Shown: positions 19,684-28,506 of the stretch, piece by piece
How the letters are laid out: each line of letters opens with the position of its first letter
How positions within the stretch are numbered: the stretch's first letter is position 1
Source: Candidatus Cybelea palsarum
GTDB lineage: Bacteria; Vulcanimicrobiota; Vulcanimicrobiia; Vulcanimicrobiales; Vulcanimicrobiaceae
Direction of reading: 5' to 3'
Assembly (NCBI GenBank): GCA_003166915.1
Contig: PMUK01000189.1
Coordinates: forward strand, 1-64,000
DNA: 64,000 nucleotides
Translations under genes and position numbers: made by a program
Notes under the pieces: generated by a model
The model's input: the letters and a program-made list of their open reading frames with translations, nothing else
What the model was told of the DNA's origin: nothing
The model's database searches: none

Positions 19684-20340
19684 TCAAGGAGTGAGCCGAT
19701 CGCGTAGCGCGGCGAGGTCTCGCACGACTTCCCCCGCGCCCAGCGAGCGGAGGTATTGTCCGCTGCGAATTCCGCAGCTTACGAGGTAGAGCTTCGAGCA
19801 ACCCAACGCCGTCGCGCTTTCGGCATCGACTTCCGTGTCGCCAATCCACACCCAAGCCTCCGAAGCCTTTCCCCTTACGGTACGCCTCGCAGCGGCCGCT
19901 TTTCCGCCACTGCCGAGCTGGGGATCGCAGACGACGAAGCGTTCTAAGAGGGCCGTCAGCCGTAGACGTTCGAGTTGCGCGCGCGCCGCTCGAGCGTCTC
20001 GTCGCAGCGTGACGACGACGAGACGATGGCCGGCGGTTATCCAGGCAGCGATCGCCTCGGCCGCCCGCGGCTGGGGTGCATCGAGAGCGAGGTAACGCGG
20101 TTGCTCGATGAGATCGATCCACGACTTGCGCAACTCGGTCTCATCCGCGCGGACGCCACCGGCCATCAAGAGGTCGACCGCGCCGACGCGGCGGCGGCGG
20201 AGCCGCCAGTATCCCTCCGGCGCGCGCGGCTTGCAACCGTACCGCGAGCAAAGGGCGACGTAGCAGGCGTAATGGCGATCGCGGCATTCGAGCACCGGGC
20301 CATCGAGATCCAAGAAGATCGTGCGGCGCCCGCGGCTCAC
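19684..20340 (-). CDS. HAD-superfamily hydrolase
   Basis: 218 residues with motif I FLDLDGP (Asp11, Asp13), motif II near VVVTLRRD and motif IV WIGDTEVDAESA. It is the size of a phosphoglycolate-phosphatase-type sugar phosphatase. It is last in the 14-gene polysaccharide operon and starts at a GTG overlapping the upstream epimerase stop (GTGA). It may dephosphorylate a sugar phosphate used by that pathway. Confidence 0.85.
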   Translation of the reverse strand: MSRGRRTIFLDLDGPVLECRDRHYACYVALCSRYGCKPRAPEGYWRLRRRRVGAVDLLMAGGVRADETELRKSWIDLIEQPRYLALDAPQPRAAEAIAAWITAGHRLVVVTLRRDARAARAQLERLRLTALLERFVVCDPQLGSGGKAAAARRTVRGKASEAWVWIGDTEVDAESATALGCSKLYLVSCGIRSGQYLRSLGAGEVVRDLAALRDRLTP

Positions 20341-21221
20341 CGCGTCGCGAACTCCGTCTCCCGAAAGCGCGCGACCTCGCGGGCCAGCCCATCGGCGAAA
20401 GGGACGAACGAGTGAATCCCGAGCGTTTTCTTCATCGCGCGGTTGTCGAACCGCAGCGAATCGCCGTTACGTCCGGAAAAGCGAAACGCCCCTTCGTAGC
20501 CCGTGAGCGCGGCGACATGTTTAGCAACGTTGAGAATTGAAATCGACTCGCCTCTGACGATATTAATCGGATCGATCCGCTCGGACAGCATGGAGGCCGC
20601 GACGATGGCGCTGACGGCGTCGTCGACGTACAGGTAGTCGCGCTCGGTCGTTCCGTCTCCGCTGAGCTGCGGCTCGGCACCGCCGAGCATCGCTCGGATA
20701 AGGCTGGGAATGACGCGCTGGTAGCGTTCTTCGCCGGGACCGAAGATGTGTCCGAGCCGCAAGATGCTATAGGCGCAACCCGTAGTGCGGGCGTAGCTCC
20801 GTACGAGCTCCTCGCCAAAGAGTTTCGAGGCGCCGTATAACGTCGCGGGCCCAACTTCGCTGGTTTCGTCGATCTCGCGCCCGCTGACGCGCTTGTAGAC
20901 GTCCAGCGAGCTCGCAAAGAGCAGATGACGCGGCGTGCTGGGAAGGCTGGCGAGGAGCGCCGCGGTGCCGTTGACGTTGCTCGCCACGATCGGATCGATC
21001 AGATTTGCTGAGGCCGCGTCTTTTGGCGTGTAGGCTCCTAGATGGAAGATGACGTCGATCATGTCGGCGCGCAGCCCTCTCCAATACCCACGATCCAGCG
21101 CTTCGAGCGCGACGCTCGAGCGTTCCAACAGCAGTATGCGCGCATTGCCGGCTTCGCGCAGGCGCGCTGCCACGCAGCGGCCGATGAAACCGCCGGCACC
21201 AGTCACGAGAATCGTCGTCAC
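20337..21221 (-). CDS. NAD-dependent sugar epimerase/dehydratase
   Basis: 294 residues, an extended SDR beginning TTILVTGAGGFIGRCVAARL, with the serine in FASSLDVYKR, YGASK tyrosine-lysine and a GHIFGPGEERY substrate region. It acts on an NDP-sugar for surface glycan. GTG at 21221 overlaps the ATP-grasp stop and gives the natural Rossmann start; upstream in-frame sequence is just the other gene's shadow. Confidence 0.9.
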   Translation of the reverse strand: MTTILVTGAGGFIGRCVAARLREAGNARILLLERSSVALEALDRGYWRGLRADMIDVIFHLGAYTPKDAASANLIDPIVASNVNGTAALLASLPSTPRHLLFASSLDVYKRVSGREIDETSEVGPATLYGASKLFGEELVRSYARTTGCAYSILRLGHIFGPGEERYQRVIPSLIRAMLGGAEPQLSGDGTTERDYLYVDDAVSAIVAASMLSERIDPINIVRGESISILNVAKHVAALTGYEGAFRFSGRNGDSLRFDNRAMKKTLGIHSFVPFADGLAREVARFRETEFATR

Positions 21222-22303
21222 GGCGGCGCCGGCGCAGCCGCGTCGCCCGACAGCCGCTCCACTTCCTCGACCGTCGTCAGCACCGGCCCGACATCCATCC
21301 CTCGGATCCAGAGCAGCCCGTCGGGCAACGGGTTCACGCGTTTTGCGATGGCAGGACGTTCTCCAAAAAGCGCAAGCCGGCAATAGATGTCCGGCATGTT
21401 GAGCCCCGCCTTCGTGAAAAAATAGTGAGTCGTAAAGAAGCGTGCGATATTGATTTCCGTGACGTACGGCAGGCCCTCGTGCCCGTACGTCATGTCGACG
21501 CCGAAAATACCGTGTGGAACGGAGTCTACCGCACGAATCGCCTGCTCCGCGAGCCTATCCGCTTCGGCATCGGCGAACGTTTCCGCGACGCCGGTAATTC
21601 CGGTAACGCCCGAAAGCGTGCGGTTGCCGAAGTTCCAACTCCAACGGCGACGGCTTTGGGCGACGACGAGCTCACCCTCGTTCCAAATGGAGAGCCAGGT
21701 CGTCGTCTTCGCGGTGAGGCACTCGCTTGCCGTGAACGAACCCCATCCGTCGTGATGCTCGATCCAGAAGCGCGCGAAGTCGTACGACTCCGTCGGCAGC
21801 GAACCCGCTCCTCCGGCCCCCGCGATCGCGCGCACCCACACCTTCGGTCCGAGCCGTGCGAACGCGGTTTTCAAATCGCCGGCGTCATGCAACAGCATAG
21901 TTCGAGGCACGCGCACACCCTCGCGCTCCCATACGACGTACGACCTGTACTTGTCCAGGCAGATCTCGACTGTTTCGGGGTCGGGCATGAAAAGCACGAC
22001 GCCTAGCGACCGGATGTCATCACGCAAACGCGACACGGCTCGTACTTCGTGGTCGTTCTGTACGTGCAACAGCGCCGGCTTCGTGCGGTCGAGCAAGCGA
22101 AGGAGCTCTTCACGAAACTTTGGGGACACGGCCGGCGGGATTACGTACCGTTCGTCGACGTCGGCGAGGAAAATATCCGTCGCGCTCGCGCAGCTCCCGA
22201 TGAGATAGTACGGTCGCGGCGCCTCGCGAAGCGACCGAATGAAGTTGTTCGACGGCGCGCCGCCGGCGCCGCCGACCTGCACTCTCGTTACTTTATCCGA
22301 CAT
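21218..22303 (-). CDS. ATP-grasp domain protein in a polysaccharide operon
   Basis: 361 residues. The N-terminal part (GGAGGAPSNNFIRSL, SCASATDIFLADVD) resembles a preATP-grasp Rossmann domain; the centre and C-terminus carry ATP-grasp elements (LDKYRSYVVWEREGVRVP, GPKVWVRAIAGAGGAGS, HGIFGVDMTYGHEGLPYVTEINIARF). ATP-grasp enzymes join an acyl phosphate to an amine, so it could attach an amino acid or acyl group to an amino sugar made by the DegT/Gfo-Idh neighbours. The substrate is an inference. ATG at 22303 overlaps the glycosyltransferase stop (ATGA). Confidence 0.82.
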   Translation of the reverse strand: MSDKVTRVQVGGAGGAPSNNFIRSLREAPRPYYLIGSCASATDIFLADVDERYVIPPAVSPKFREELLRLLDRTKPALLHVQNDHEVRAVSRLRDDIRSLGVVLFMPDPETVEICLDKYRSYVVWEREGVRVPRTMLLHDAGDLKTAFARLGPKVWVRAIAGAGGAGSLPTESYDFARFWIEHHDGWGSFTASECLTAKTTTWLSIWNEGELVVAQSRRRWSWNFGNRTLSGVTGITGVAETFADAEADRLAEQAIRAVDSVPHGIFGVDMTYGHEGLPYVTEINIARFFTTHYFFTKAGLNMPDIYCRLALFGERPAIAKRVNPLPDGLLWIRGMDVGPVLTTVEEVERLSGDAAAPAPP

Positions 22304-23307
22304 CAACTCACCGCGCCCCGATTGCGCCCGCTCATTCGCTCGAGCGCTACGAATATCAGTTGCTTCCAAAACTCAAACGCGAACGCCGCGCTGACGAACG
22401 GGTGATAGAGCCATTCTCGGCGCCCGTCTCGCGCCAGGCCGTAAAGCGCCGCTGCCGCCGGCAAGATTCCCGTCGCCCCGTAGAAAGGCCAAAGATAGGC
22501 GCGAAACCGTCGCATTCGGTTCGCGGCCTGCAGACGATGCCAGACCGGCTGCTCCCCATCGGTTATTCTCTTGCGGATGCGCGGCCCGAACTTCGCAAGA
22601 GCGTCCCCAATGCCGCTCACGGTGTGGTGCTCGACGTACGCTTCCGGCACGAACGCGATATCGCATCCTTGCAGAATGAGCCATCCGACCGGCGCCACGT
22701 CGTCCTCAGCCGTACCCGCAGGCTTTGCATAAGGCAATCGCACGGCGAAGGCCTGGGCCAGCGCGATAAGGGGTACCGGACCGTTGCGAAAATCGTACAG
22801 GACATAGCCCGGCTCGCGCCGCTTGACACGGTAGGTTCGGTGGTAGGACGCAGGCGATGTCGCGCCGCCATAGACGAAGTGGTTGAAGGGATCGGTAAAC
22901 GCATTGATGTAACGCGCGGTCGCGCCGTCCTGGGACGTACTCACGACCGCCGGGAACGCTCCCATTATTTGGGGATCTGCAAACGGAAGCGCCAACCTTG
23001 CGAGTACGTGCTCGTCGCCAAAACGGTTATCGGCCGCCATCACGATAGCAACGTCGCCCCTCGCCATTCCGAAGAGCATTCCGACGCCGGGCTCGGCACG
23101 GCGCATCGGATTGTGGAATACTTTTGCGCCAAAAGACTCGGCGATCGCAACCGTCTCGTCGGTCGAGCCGCCGTCTGCAATCAGCAGTTCGACGCATTCG
23201 CGAGGGTAGCGTTGGCGCGCAATCGAGTCGAGCACGGCCGGAAGCCGCGCCGCTTCGTTGAGGGTCGGCATGATCACGGAAAAACGAACGGTGGACTCGG
23301 TCATCAT
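22303..23307 (-). CDS. Family 2 glycosyltransferase
   Basis: 334 residues with the GT-A start VIMPTLNEAARLPAVLDSI, ADGGSTDET and the metal-binding AADNRFGDEH. A C-terminal hydrophobic segment (LYGLARDGRREW..., AAFAFEFWKQLIFVAL) suggests membrane association. The ATG overlaps the Gfo/Idh stop. It transfers a sugar to the operon's lipid-linked glycan; donor unknown. Confidence 0.9.
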   Translation of the reverse strand: MMTESTVRFSVIMPTLNEAARLPAVLDSIARQRYPRECVELLIADGGSTDETVAIAESFGAKVFHNPMRRAEPGVGMLFGMARGDVAIVMAADNRFGDEHVLARLALPFADPQIMGAFPAVVSTSQDGATARYINAFTDPFNHFVYGGATSPASYHRTYRVKRREPGYVLYDFRNGPVPLIALAQAFAVRLPYAKPAGTAEDDVAPVGWLILQGCDIAFVPEAYVEHHTVSGIGDALAKFGPRIRKRITDGEQPVWHRLQAANRMRRFRAYLWPFYGATGILPAAAALYGLARDGRREWLYHPFVSAAFAFEFWKQLIFVALERMSGRNRGAVS

Positions 23308-24320
23308 ACCTCGACTCGTTGTCCGCCCAGACTCGCCGAGCGGAGCGCCGTTTCGATGACACGAACGACCCCTGCGCCAAAGATTCCATCCGAGCGCACC
23401 TCCGAGCCACTTCTAATTGCGGCGGCAAAGTCGTTGACGAGTTTTCCGAGCGCCTCGCGGTTGTCGACAAGCGGAACGTGGAGATCTCCCAAACGATACG
23501 AGACCATTTGCTGCTGCAGTGTCGTGCTCGACGGGTCCAAAACGACGCCTTTATCGTAGATGTAGATCTTTTCGGTAGGCTCCACGTCGTCCCAAACGGC
23601 CATCTTTAGGCTTCCGGAGATTATCGCGCGCCGCACTTTGACCGGTGAGAGCCAACTCAAATGCACGTGCGCCAGACAGCCGCTCGGATACCACATCGTC
23701 AGAAATGCGACGTCGGCCGTCTTGGCGTGAACGCACGCGCCGAGTTGGAGGGCTACCGAGATCGGCAGCTCGTCCAAGACGTAGTTGATGATGGATACGT
23801 CGTGCGGTGCGAGATCCCATACGACGTTGCTCTCCTGAAAAAGCCCGAGGTTTACGCGAACGGAATCGATGTAATAGACCTTGCCTAAGGCGCCGCTCTC
23901 GCGCAAATCCCGCAATTTCTCGACCGAACCGGTGTAGAGAAATGTGTGGTCGGTCATCAGGCGAACGCCCGCGCGGTGCGCGCGCTCGCAAAGATCTTCT
24001 GCGTCGCGGAAACTCTCCGCTAGCGGCTTCTCCACCAATACGTGCTTGCCGGCGTTAATCGCGCGAATTGCGAGCTCGTGGTGCGTGCGCGGCGGCGTCG
24101 CGAGAGCGATCGCGTCTACTCGCGGGTCGCCCAGCGCCGCTTCGATGTCCTCATGTCCCTCAACGGCGGGATAGAGCCGCTGCAAGCGTTCCAACCGAGG
24201 CCTATCGCGTTCGACGATACAACGAACCGACCACTCTTCCGAAGCATGGAAATTTCGAACGAGGTTTGGTCCCCAGTAACCGGCTCCGATTACGGCGACG
24301 CCGAGCGGCGCGCGTTCCAT
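23304..24320 (-). CDS. Gfo/Idh/MocA-family oxidoreductase
   Basis: 338 residues. An NAD(P)-binding Rossmann motif GAGYWGPNLVRNF opens the protein, followed by the family's EKPLAESFRDAE and the TDHTFLYTGSVEK stretch typical of NDP-sugar 3-dehydrogenases of the WlbA/WbpB type. With the DegT aminotransferase beside it, the pair probably makes a 3-amino or 2,3-diamino sugar. ATG 24320 is preferred over an upstream TTG because it is 10 nt after the DegT stop. Confidence 0.88.
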   Translation of the reverse strand: MERAPLGVAVIGAGYWGPNLVRNFHASEEWSVRCIVERDRPRLERLQRLYPAVEGHEDIEAALGDPRVDAIALATPPRTHHELAIRAINAGKHVLVEKPLAESFRDAEDLCERAHRAGVRLMTDHTFLYTGSVEKLRDLRESGALGKVYYIDSVRVNLGLFQESNVVWDLAPHDVSIINYVLDELPISVALQLGACVHAKTADVAFLTMWYPSGCLAHVHLSWLSPVKVRRAIISGSLKMAVWDDVEPTEKIYIYDKGVVLDPSSTTLQQQMVSYRLGDLHVPLVDNREALGKLVNDFAAAIRSGSEVRSDGIFGAGVVRVIETALRSASLGGQRVEV

Positions 24321-24330
24321 TACCGAGGCT

Positions 24331-25452
24331 CTAGGCAACGAGCAACGGACGGCAGCTCGCGAGAGCGTCGACCACGCAAACGATCTGGTCTTCGGTCAGC
24401 TCGGCAAACATCGGCAGTGAAAGAACCCGGTTGGCGCTTCGCTCCGTGCGCGAAAACGAGCCCGGGCCGAGGCCGAGGTCGGCGTAGGCGCGCTGCAAGT
24501 GAATCGGAATGGGATAGTGAACGCCGGTGGCAATGCCACGTTCGCTCAATGCGGCCTGCACGCGATCTCGATTCTCGACTTCTATAACGTAAAGATGATA
24601 AACGTGGCCCTCGTCGTGCAAATTCAGCGGCGGCTCCATGCCGATTTCGCGGAGAAGTCGATCGTACGAAGCGGCATGACCGCGGCGAGCATCGTTCCAA
24701 TCGTCGAGGTGGCGAAGCTTAACGTCGAGCACGGCGGCCTGCAACGAATCCAGCCGGCAGTTGTCACCCTTGACGACGTGTTCGTACTTCTTTGCCTGCC
24801 CCAAATCGCGCAGCAAGCGTAACGTTTCGTAGGCACTTGGATCGTCGCAAACGATCGCGCCTCCGTCTCCGTACGCGCCGAGGTTCTTTCCGGGATAAAA
24901 GCTGAAACATCCCATATCGCCGAAGCTTCCGGCACGCCGGCCTTTGTAGCGCGCGCCATGCGCTTGGCAAGCGTCCTCGATAACGCGCAGGCCGTGGCGC
25001 CGGGCGAAATCCACTATTGCATCCATCGGAACGACCTGACCGTATAGATGCACCGGCATGACGGCTTTCGTGCGCGGCGTCACCGCCGCTTCGAGCAGCT
25101 CCGAATCGATCAAATAGGCGCGATCCATCTCGACGAGCACGGGGCGCGCCCCGACGGCCGAAACCGCGAGCGCCGATGCGATGAACGTGTTGGCCGGAAT
25201 GATGACCTCGTCTCCGGGGCCGATCGCGCAGGCGCGCAAGGCAAGCTCCAACGCTGCAGTACCCGATTCGACGCCAACGCAGTAGCGAGCGCCGACATAG
25301 GTCGCAAAGTGTTGTTCGAAGAGCGCTAGGTCGGGGCCGAGAATGAAGCTCGCGCTCTCCATCACTTGCATCATGCGAGGAACGACCTCTTCCGATAACG
25401 CGCTAAACTGCGCTTTGAGATCGACAAACGGAACCTGCATCGCCATCGTCAC
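24331..25452 (-). CDS. DegT/DnrJ/EryC1-family sugar aminotransferase
   Basis: 373 residues. A PLP aminotransferase for keto-sugars, with VPFVDLKAQ, GVESGTAALELALRA, GDEVIIPANTFIASALAV, EDACQAHGARYKGRRAG and the PLP lysine in SFYPGKNLGAYGDGG. The neighbouring Gfo/Idh dehydrogenase would supply the 3-keto substrate. The exact start is one of three in-frame codons (GTG 25452, ATG 25446, ATG 25440). Confidence 0.93.
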   Translation of the reverse strand: MTMAMQVPFVDLKAQFSALSEEVVPRMMQVMESASFILGPDLALFEQHFATYVGARYCVGVESGTAALELALRACAIGPGDEVIIPANTFIASALAVSAVGARPVLVEMDRAYLIDSELLEAAVTPRTKAVMPVHLYGQVVPMDAIVDFARRHGLRVIEDACQAHGARYKGRRAGSFGDMGCFSFYPGKNLGAYGDGGAIVCDDPSAYETLRLLRDLGQAKKYEHVVKGDNCRLDSLQAAVLDVKLRHLDDWNDARRGHAASYDRLLREIGMEPPLNLHDEGHVYHLYVIEVENRDRVQAALSERGIATGVHYPIPIHLQRAYADLGLGPGSFSRTERSANRVLSLPMFAELTEDQIVCVVDALASCRPLLVA

Positions 25453-27678
25453 TCAAGCGCGCTTCGTCGGGTCGCGGACGAGCGCCTTCAGCAGCGAAAG
25501 CACGCAAAGCACGCCCACGAGCTCGGCGATTTGCTGCATAAACGCAGTGATTTGCACGAGCAAGACGTCGCGCGAAGAGCGATCCGCGAGAATCCAGCCG
25601 TTCGCGGCAAGAGCGAGGCGAACGTGTGGAAGCACGTGCCACGCGCGCAACGCCATCCATCCTGGATCGTAGCGTTCGTTTAGACGGACGAGCCGTGCGG
25701 AACCGCGTACGCCGCGAACGCGATAGAGCCATGGCGCGAGCTGCTCGAACGGTAATGCGCGAGTTCGTACGACGCTTTGATGGAGCGGAATCGCCGGAAA
25801 GAACCGGGACTCCGCCACTAGCTCGCAGAGCCCCACGCAGGAGACCGAGTCGACGTTTGGCGGAATCGAGATCCACGAAAAGGCTCCGGGGCTCGCAGCG
25901 AGCGTTTGGCCGTCCGAGCCGGCCAATCGTCCGCGCACGTAGGCGAGCAGCCACGCACCCGGTGTGACCGGGTTTGCCAGCGTCGACTGCGTGAGCACCC
26001 CGCCGATGCCTTGGGCGAGCGCGGGCTCACGAGCAAACGCGAGACGTGCATCGATCCACGACGCCGAGGGATCGATCGAATCGCTCGCTCCGTGCAACGG
26101 AGTAACGACTGCATAGCCCAATGCGTCGCCAAAGAACATATCGCATGGATCGAGACGATCGACCACGGCGACGATTCGCGCGCTATCACAAGCGGAGATC
26201 AATGGCGCGGCGCCGGCTACCCCAATGCTTTGCGTGGCGGAACGCGGCCGCGCCACGCCCAACGAGGAAGCGGCCAAGCCGACTTCTCCATTCGACCGCG
26301 ATATCAGCCAAGGACGAGCAATGATGCGGCTGACGCCCAGAGCGCGCAAGGCCTTCGTGTCGCCGTCGCGCTCGTACCGGGCGAGTGCCATGTCCACCGG
26401 ATAAGCGGGAAGGTAATCGTTGAGAGCTGCGACTTCACCGGGATACGTGATGGCGTCGGGATCCGCCCCGTCGCCGGCGCCGGTGCGCAATTGCAGCGGT
26501 TGAAAGGCCGGAAGAAGAGCGACCCGAGAAAAGGGCGGCGCCGCGATCGTGGGGTGCGGATAGGTTTGCGCTGCGACCCAGAGGTCGCTGGGCGGATGGA
26601 TTAGCCAGGTGATCGGTAAGATGGCGCCGGCGATGAGCGTGACGTATCCAAGCGCTTTGGCCCGAGCGGTCAGCGCCGTGGCAAGCGCGATTAGGAGCGC
26701 CGCGAAGATGCCGCCGAAATCGTATAGCTCGCGGAAGACGCCGCTCTCGGGAATCGAGCGCACCGTCCATTCATATGCGGCGTCGAGCGGACCGTGAACC
26801 CCCAGCGCGCCGAGATAGACCAAGGCGGCTGCCGCGGCGGCCCACCTCACCGCGCGGAGGCGGCGTGCCGCTACGACACCTGCCAGAGCGAACGCACAGA
26901 GCACCCATACCGAGACCTGCGCCGCCAAACCCAACCGATCGGCGTATCCGGGAAAGTAGCCTCCCAATGAGAGCAGCGCAACGGGGGAGAGCGATTGGTT
27001 TGCCTGCCATGGCACGCTATACGGAGTTTGCAAGAGGGCGCCGCGCTCGGCGAAAAGTCCAACTATGGAGGGCAACGCAACGAGAACGCCCGCAACCGGC
27101 GCCAGCCACTTCTTCGTTACCATAGCGAAAACGACGAGCACGCCGGCAGCGACGATGAAGAACTGCAGTTGCGCTTCGATCAAGGCCAGCCACAACGCCA
27201 AACGCACGGTCGAGGCATCGCGGCCCCGCGTCATTTCGGCCAGCAGCCCGATGAGGCCGGCGTACGCGAGCACCATGACGAGATGCCCGGCGACGACCTC
27301 GTTATAGACCCACGGATTGAAGAGCGCGAAGATGCCGGCGCCGACGGCCGCCGGCGCCGCATTTCCCCATTGCGACGCCAGGTTTTCCGCGGCTCGCATA
27401 CAGCAGTAGCCCGTCGCAAACGCGAACGCGGCTAAAGCGGCCAGCGGACCCGCTGCCCACATCAGCCCGACGAGCGGAAGAGCGATCAGATAAGTCGTTG
27501 GATGGGCGTTGGCGACGCCAAACCCAACGGGCAGCCACCCGCAGATTGATTCGTTGAAGAATGACGGAATCGCGAGCCGGTCGATCGGCCAGTTCCAGTC
27601 GTGGCGCAGCGTTGGAGTCCCTTTTGCGACGACGAACGCGGCAAACGCGAGTGCGCCCGCAATCGCACCGCTCTTCAC
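25453..27678 (-). CDS. Large membrane protein, glycosyltransferase-like
   Basis: 741 residues with about ten hydrophobic helices (residues ~10-400), followed by a soluble region and a final membrane helix near the C-terminus (ITAFMQQIAELVGVLCVLSLL, split). The shape is that of GT-C membrane glycosyltransferases (for example an HPTTYLIALPLVG loop and MVLAYAGLIGLL). The GTG overlaps the upstream stop by 4 nt (GTGA); the reading frame extends further but that part belongs to the other gene. It probably works with the AftD-like enzyme upstream. Confidence 0.75.
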   Translation of the reverse strand: MKSGAIAGALAFAAFVVAKGTPTLRHDWNWPIDRLAIPSFFNESICGWLPVGFGVANAHPTTYLIALPLVGLMWAAGPLAALAAFAFATGYCCMRAAENLASQWGNAAPAAVGAGIFALFNPWVYNEVVAGHLVMVLAYAGLIGLLAEMTRGRDASTVRLALWLALIEAQLQFFIVAAGVLVVFAMVTKKWLAPVAGVLVALPSIVGLFAERGALLQTPYSVPWQANQSLSPVALLSLGGYFPGYADRLGLAAQVSVWVLCAFALAGVVAARRLRAVRWAAAAAALVYLGALGVHGPLDAAYEWTVRSIPESGVFRELYDFGGIFAALLIALATALTARAKALGYVTLIAGAILPITWLIHPPSDLWVAAQTYPHPTIAAPPFSRVALLPAFQPLQLRTGAGDGADPDAITYPGEVAALNDYLPAYPVDMALARYERDGDTKALRALGVSRIIARPWLISRSNGEVGLAASSLGVARPRSATQSIGVAGAAPLISACDSARIVAVVDRLDPCDMFFGDALGYAVVTPLHGASDSIDPSASWIDARLAFAREPALAQGIGGVLTQSTLANPVTPGAWLLAYVRGRLAGSDGQTLAASPGAFSWISIPPNVDSVSCVGLCELVAESRFFPAIPLHQSVVRTRALPFEQLAPWLYRVRGVRGSARLVRLNERYDPGWMALRAWHVLPHVRLALAANGWILADRSSRDVLLVQITAFMQQIAELVGVLCVLSLLKALVRDPTKRA

Positions 27679-28502
27679 CGTGGATTCGAAATCGAAGTCG
27701 CGCGGCGGGAGTCGGCGACGAGGCCAAGACGGATTTCGATTGCAACTCCGATCGTGGCAATGACGATGGCGACGTACGCGCAGAAGGCGGAGATTTGTGC
27801 GGATTGCGGCCACAGACAGGCGACGAGGAGAGCCCCTGCGCAAGCGTACGCCGCAGAGCCGGTCGTCCGCTCGACAATCCAGCGCGGGACGCTTTTGATA
27901 CCTTGAATGACCGGCATCACGAATCGAACGAAGCCGGCCTTTCTTATTAGCGATATCGAAAGAAAGATCGTCGCGGCCACAACTGCCCAGCAGCCTATCT
28001 CCACGACGACTCCCATCTCGGCGGGAAGGATGATCCCCAGAACCAACGCGAGGGCGCCGGCCAGCACGCTGTAGCGCTTGAGGGCCGCCAGCATCCCACC
28101 GGCGGACAACCCGACGTACAGTCCCCGAAAGAATCCGCCAACCGCGAATGCCGTGATGGCGGTGAGCGCGGCACACGCAAGCACCAGGAGCGCTTCGGCG
28201 CCCGGCTGTCCGGCAAGGAGAGCCCCCACGGTCAGGATGATCGTGACAAGCACCGCCGACTGCAGCACTGCAGGAAGAGTGACGACCGAAGGCCGCTTTG
28301 ACTCCGCCGTAGCGCCGGCCGGCACAAAATGGAGTGCCATCACCGTTACGGCCGAAAAAATGACGGCCAGATAAACGATCGTTGCCATTCTCTCGGCATC
28401 CGTTTCCGGCAGTAGGCTCGAGCCGATGATCGCTACGATCGCCGTCACGATCGCATAGCGCAACGAGTGTCGAAGTGCTGAGGCGACGGATGACTTTTTC
28501 AT
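27675..28502 (-). CDS. Multi-spanning membrane protein of unknown function
   Basis: 275 residues made mostly of seven or eight hydrophobic helices (IVTAIVAIIGSSLL, ATIVYLAVIFSAVTVMALHF, AVLVTIILTVGALLAGQ, ALLVLACAALTAITAFAVGGFF, VLAGALALVLGIILPAEMG). No catalytic motif recognised. ATG 28502 lies 4 nt after the AftD-like stop. It sits between two large membrane enzymes and may be a scaffold or carrier component of the same complex. Confidence 0.7.
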   Translation of the reverse strand: MKKSSVASALRHSLRYAIVTAIVAIIGSSLLPETDAERMATIVYLAVIFSAVTVMALHFVPAGATAESKRPSVVTLPAVLQSAVLVTIILTVGALLAGQPGAEALLVLACAALTAITAFAVGGFFRGLYVGLSAGGMLAALKRYSVLAGALALVLGIILPAEMGVVVEIGCWAVVAATIFLSISLIRKAGFVRFVMPVIQGIKSVPRWIVERTTGSAAYACAGALLVACLWPQSAQISAFCAYVAIVIATIGVAIEIRLGLVADSRRATSISNPR

Positions 28503-28506
28503 CGAC

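Noticed and set aside
27679-28176. Upstream extension of the 25453 membrane protein
   Set aside because: It overlaps a real membrane-protein gene in another frame, and a GTGA junction at 27675-27678 gives a natural start.
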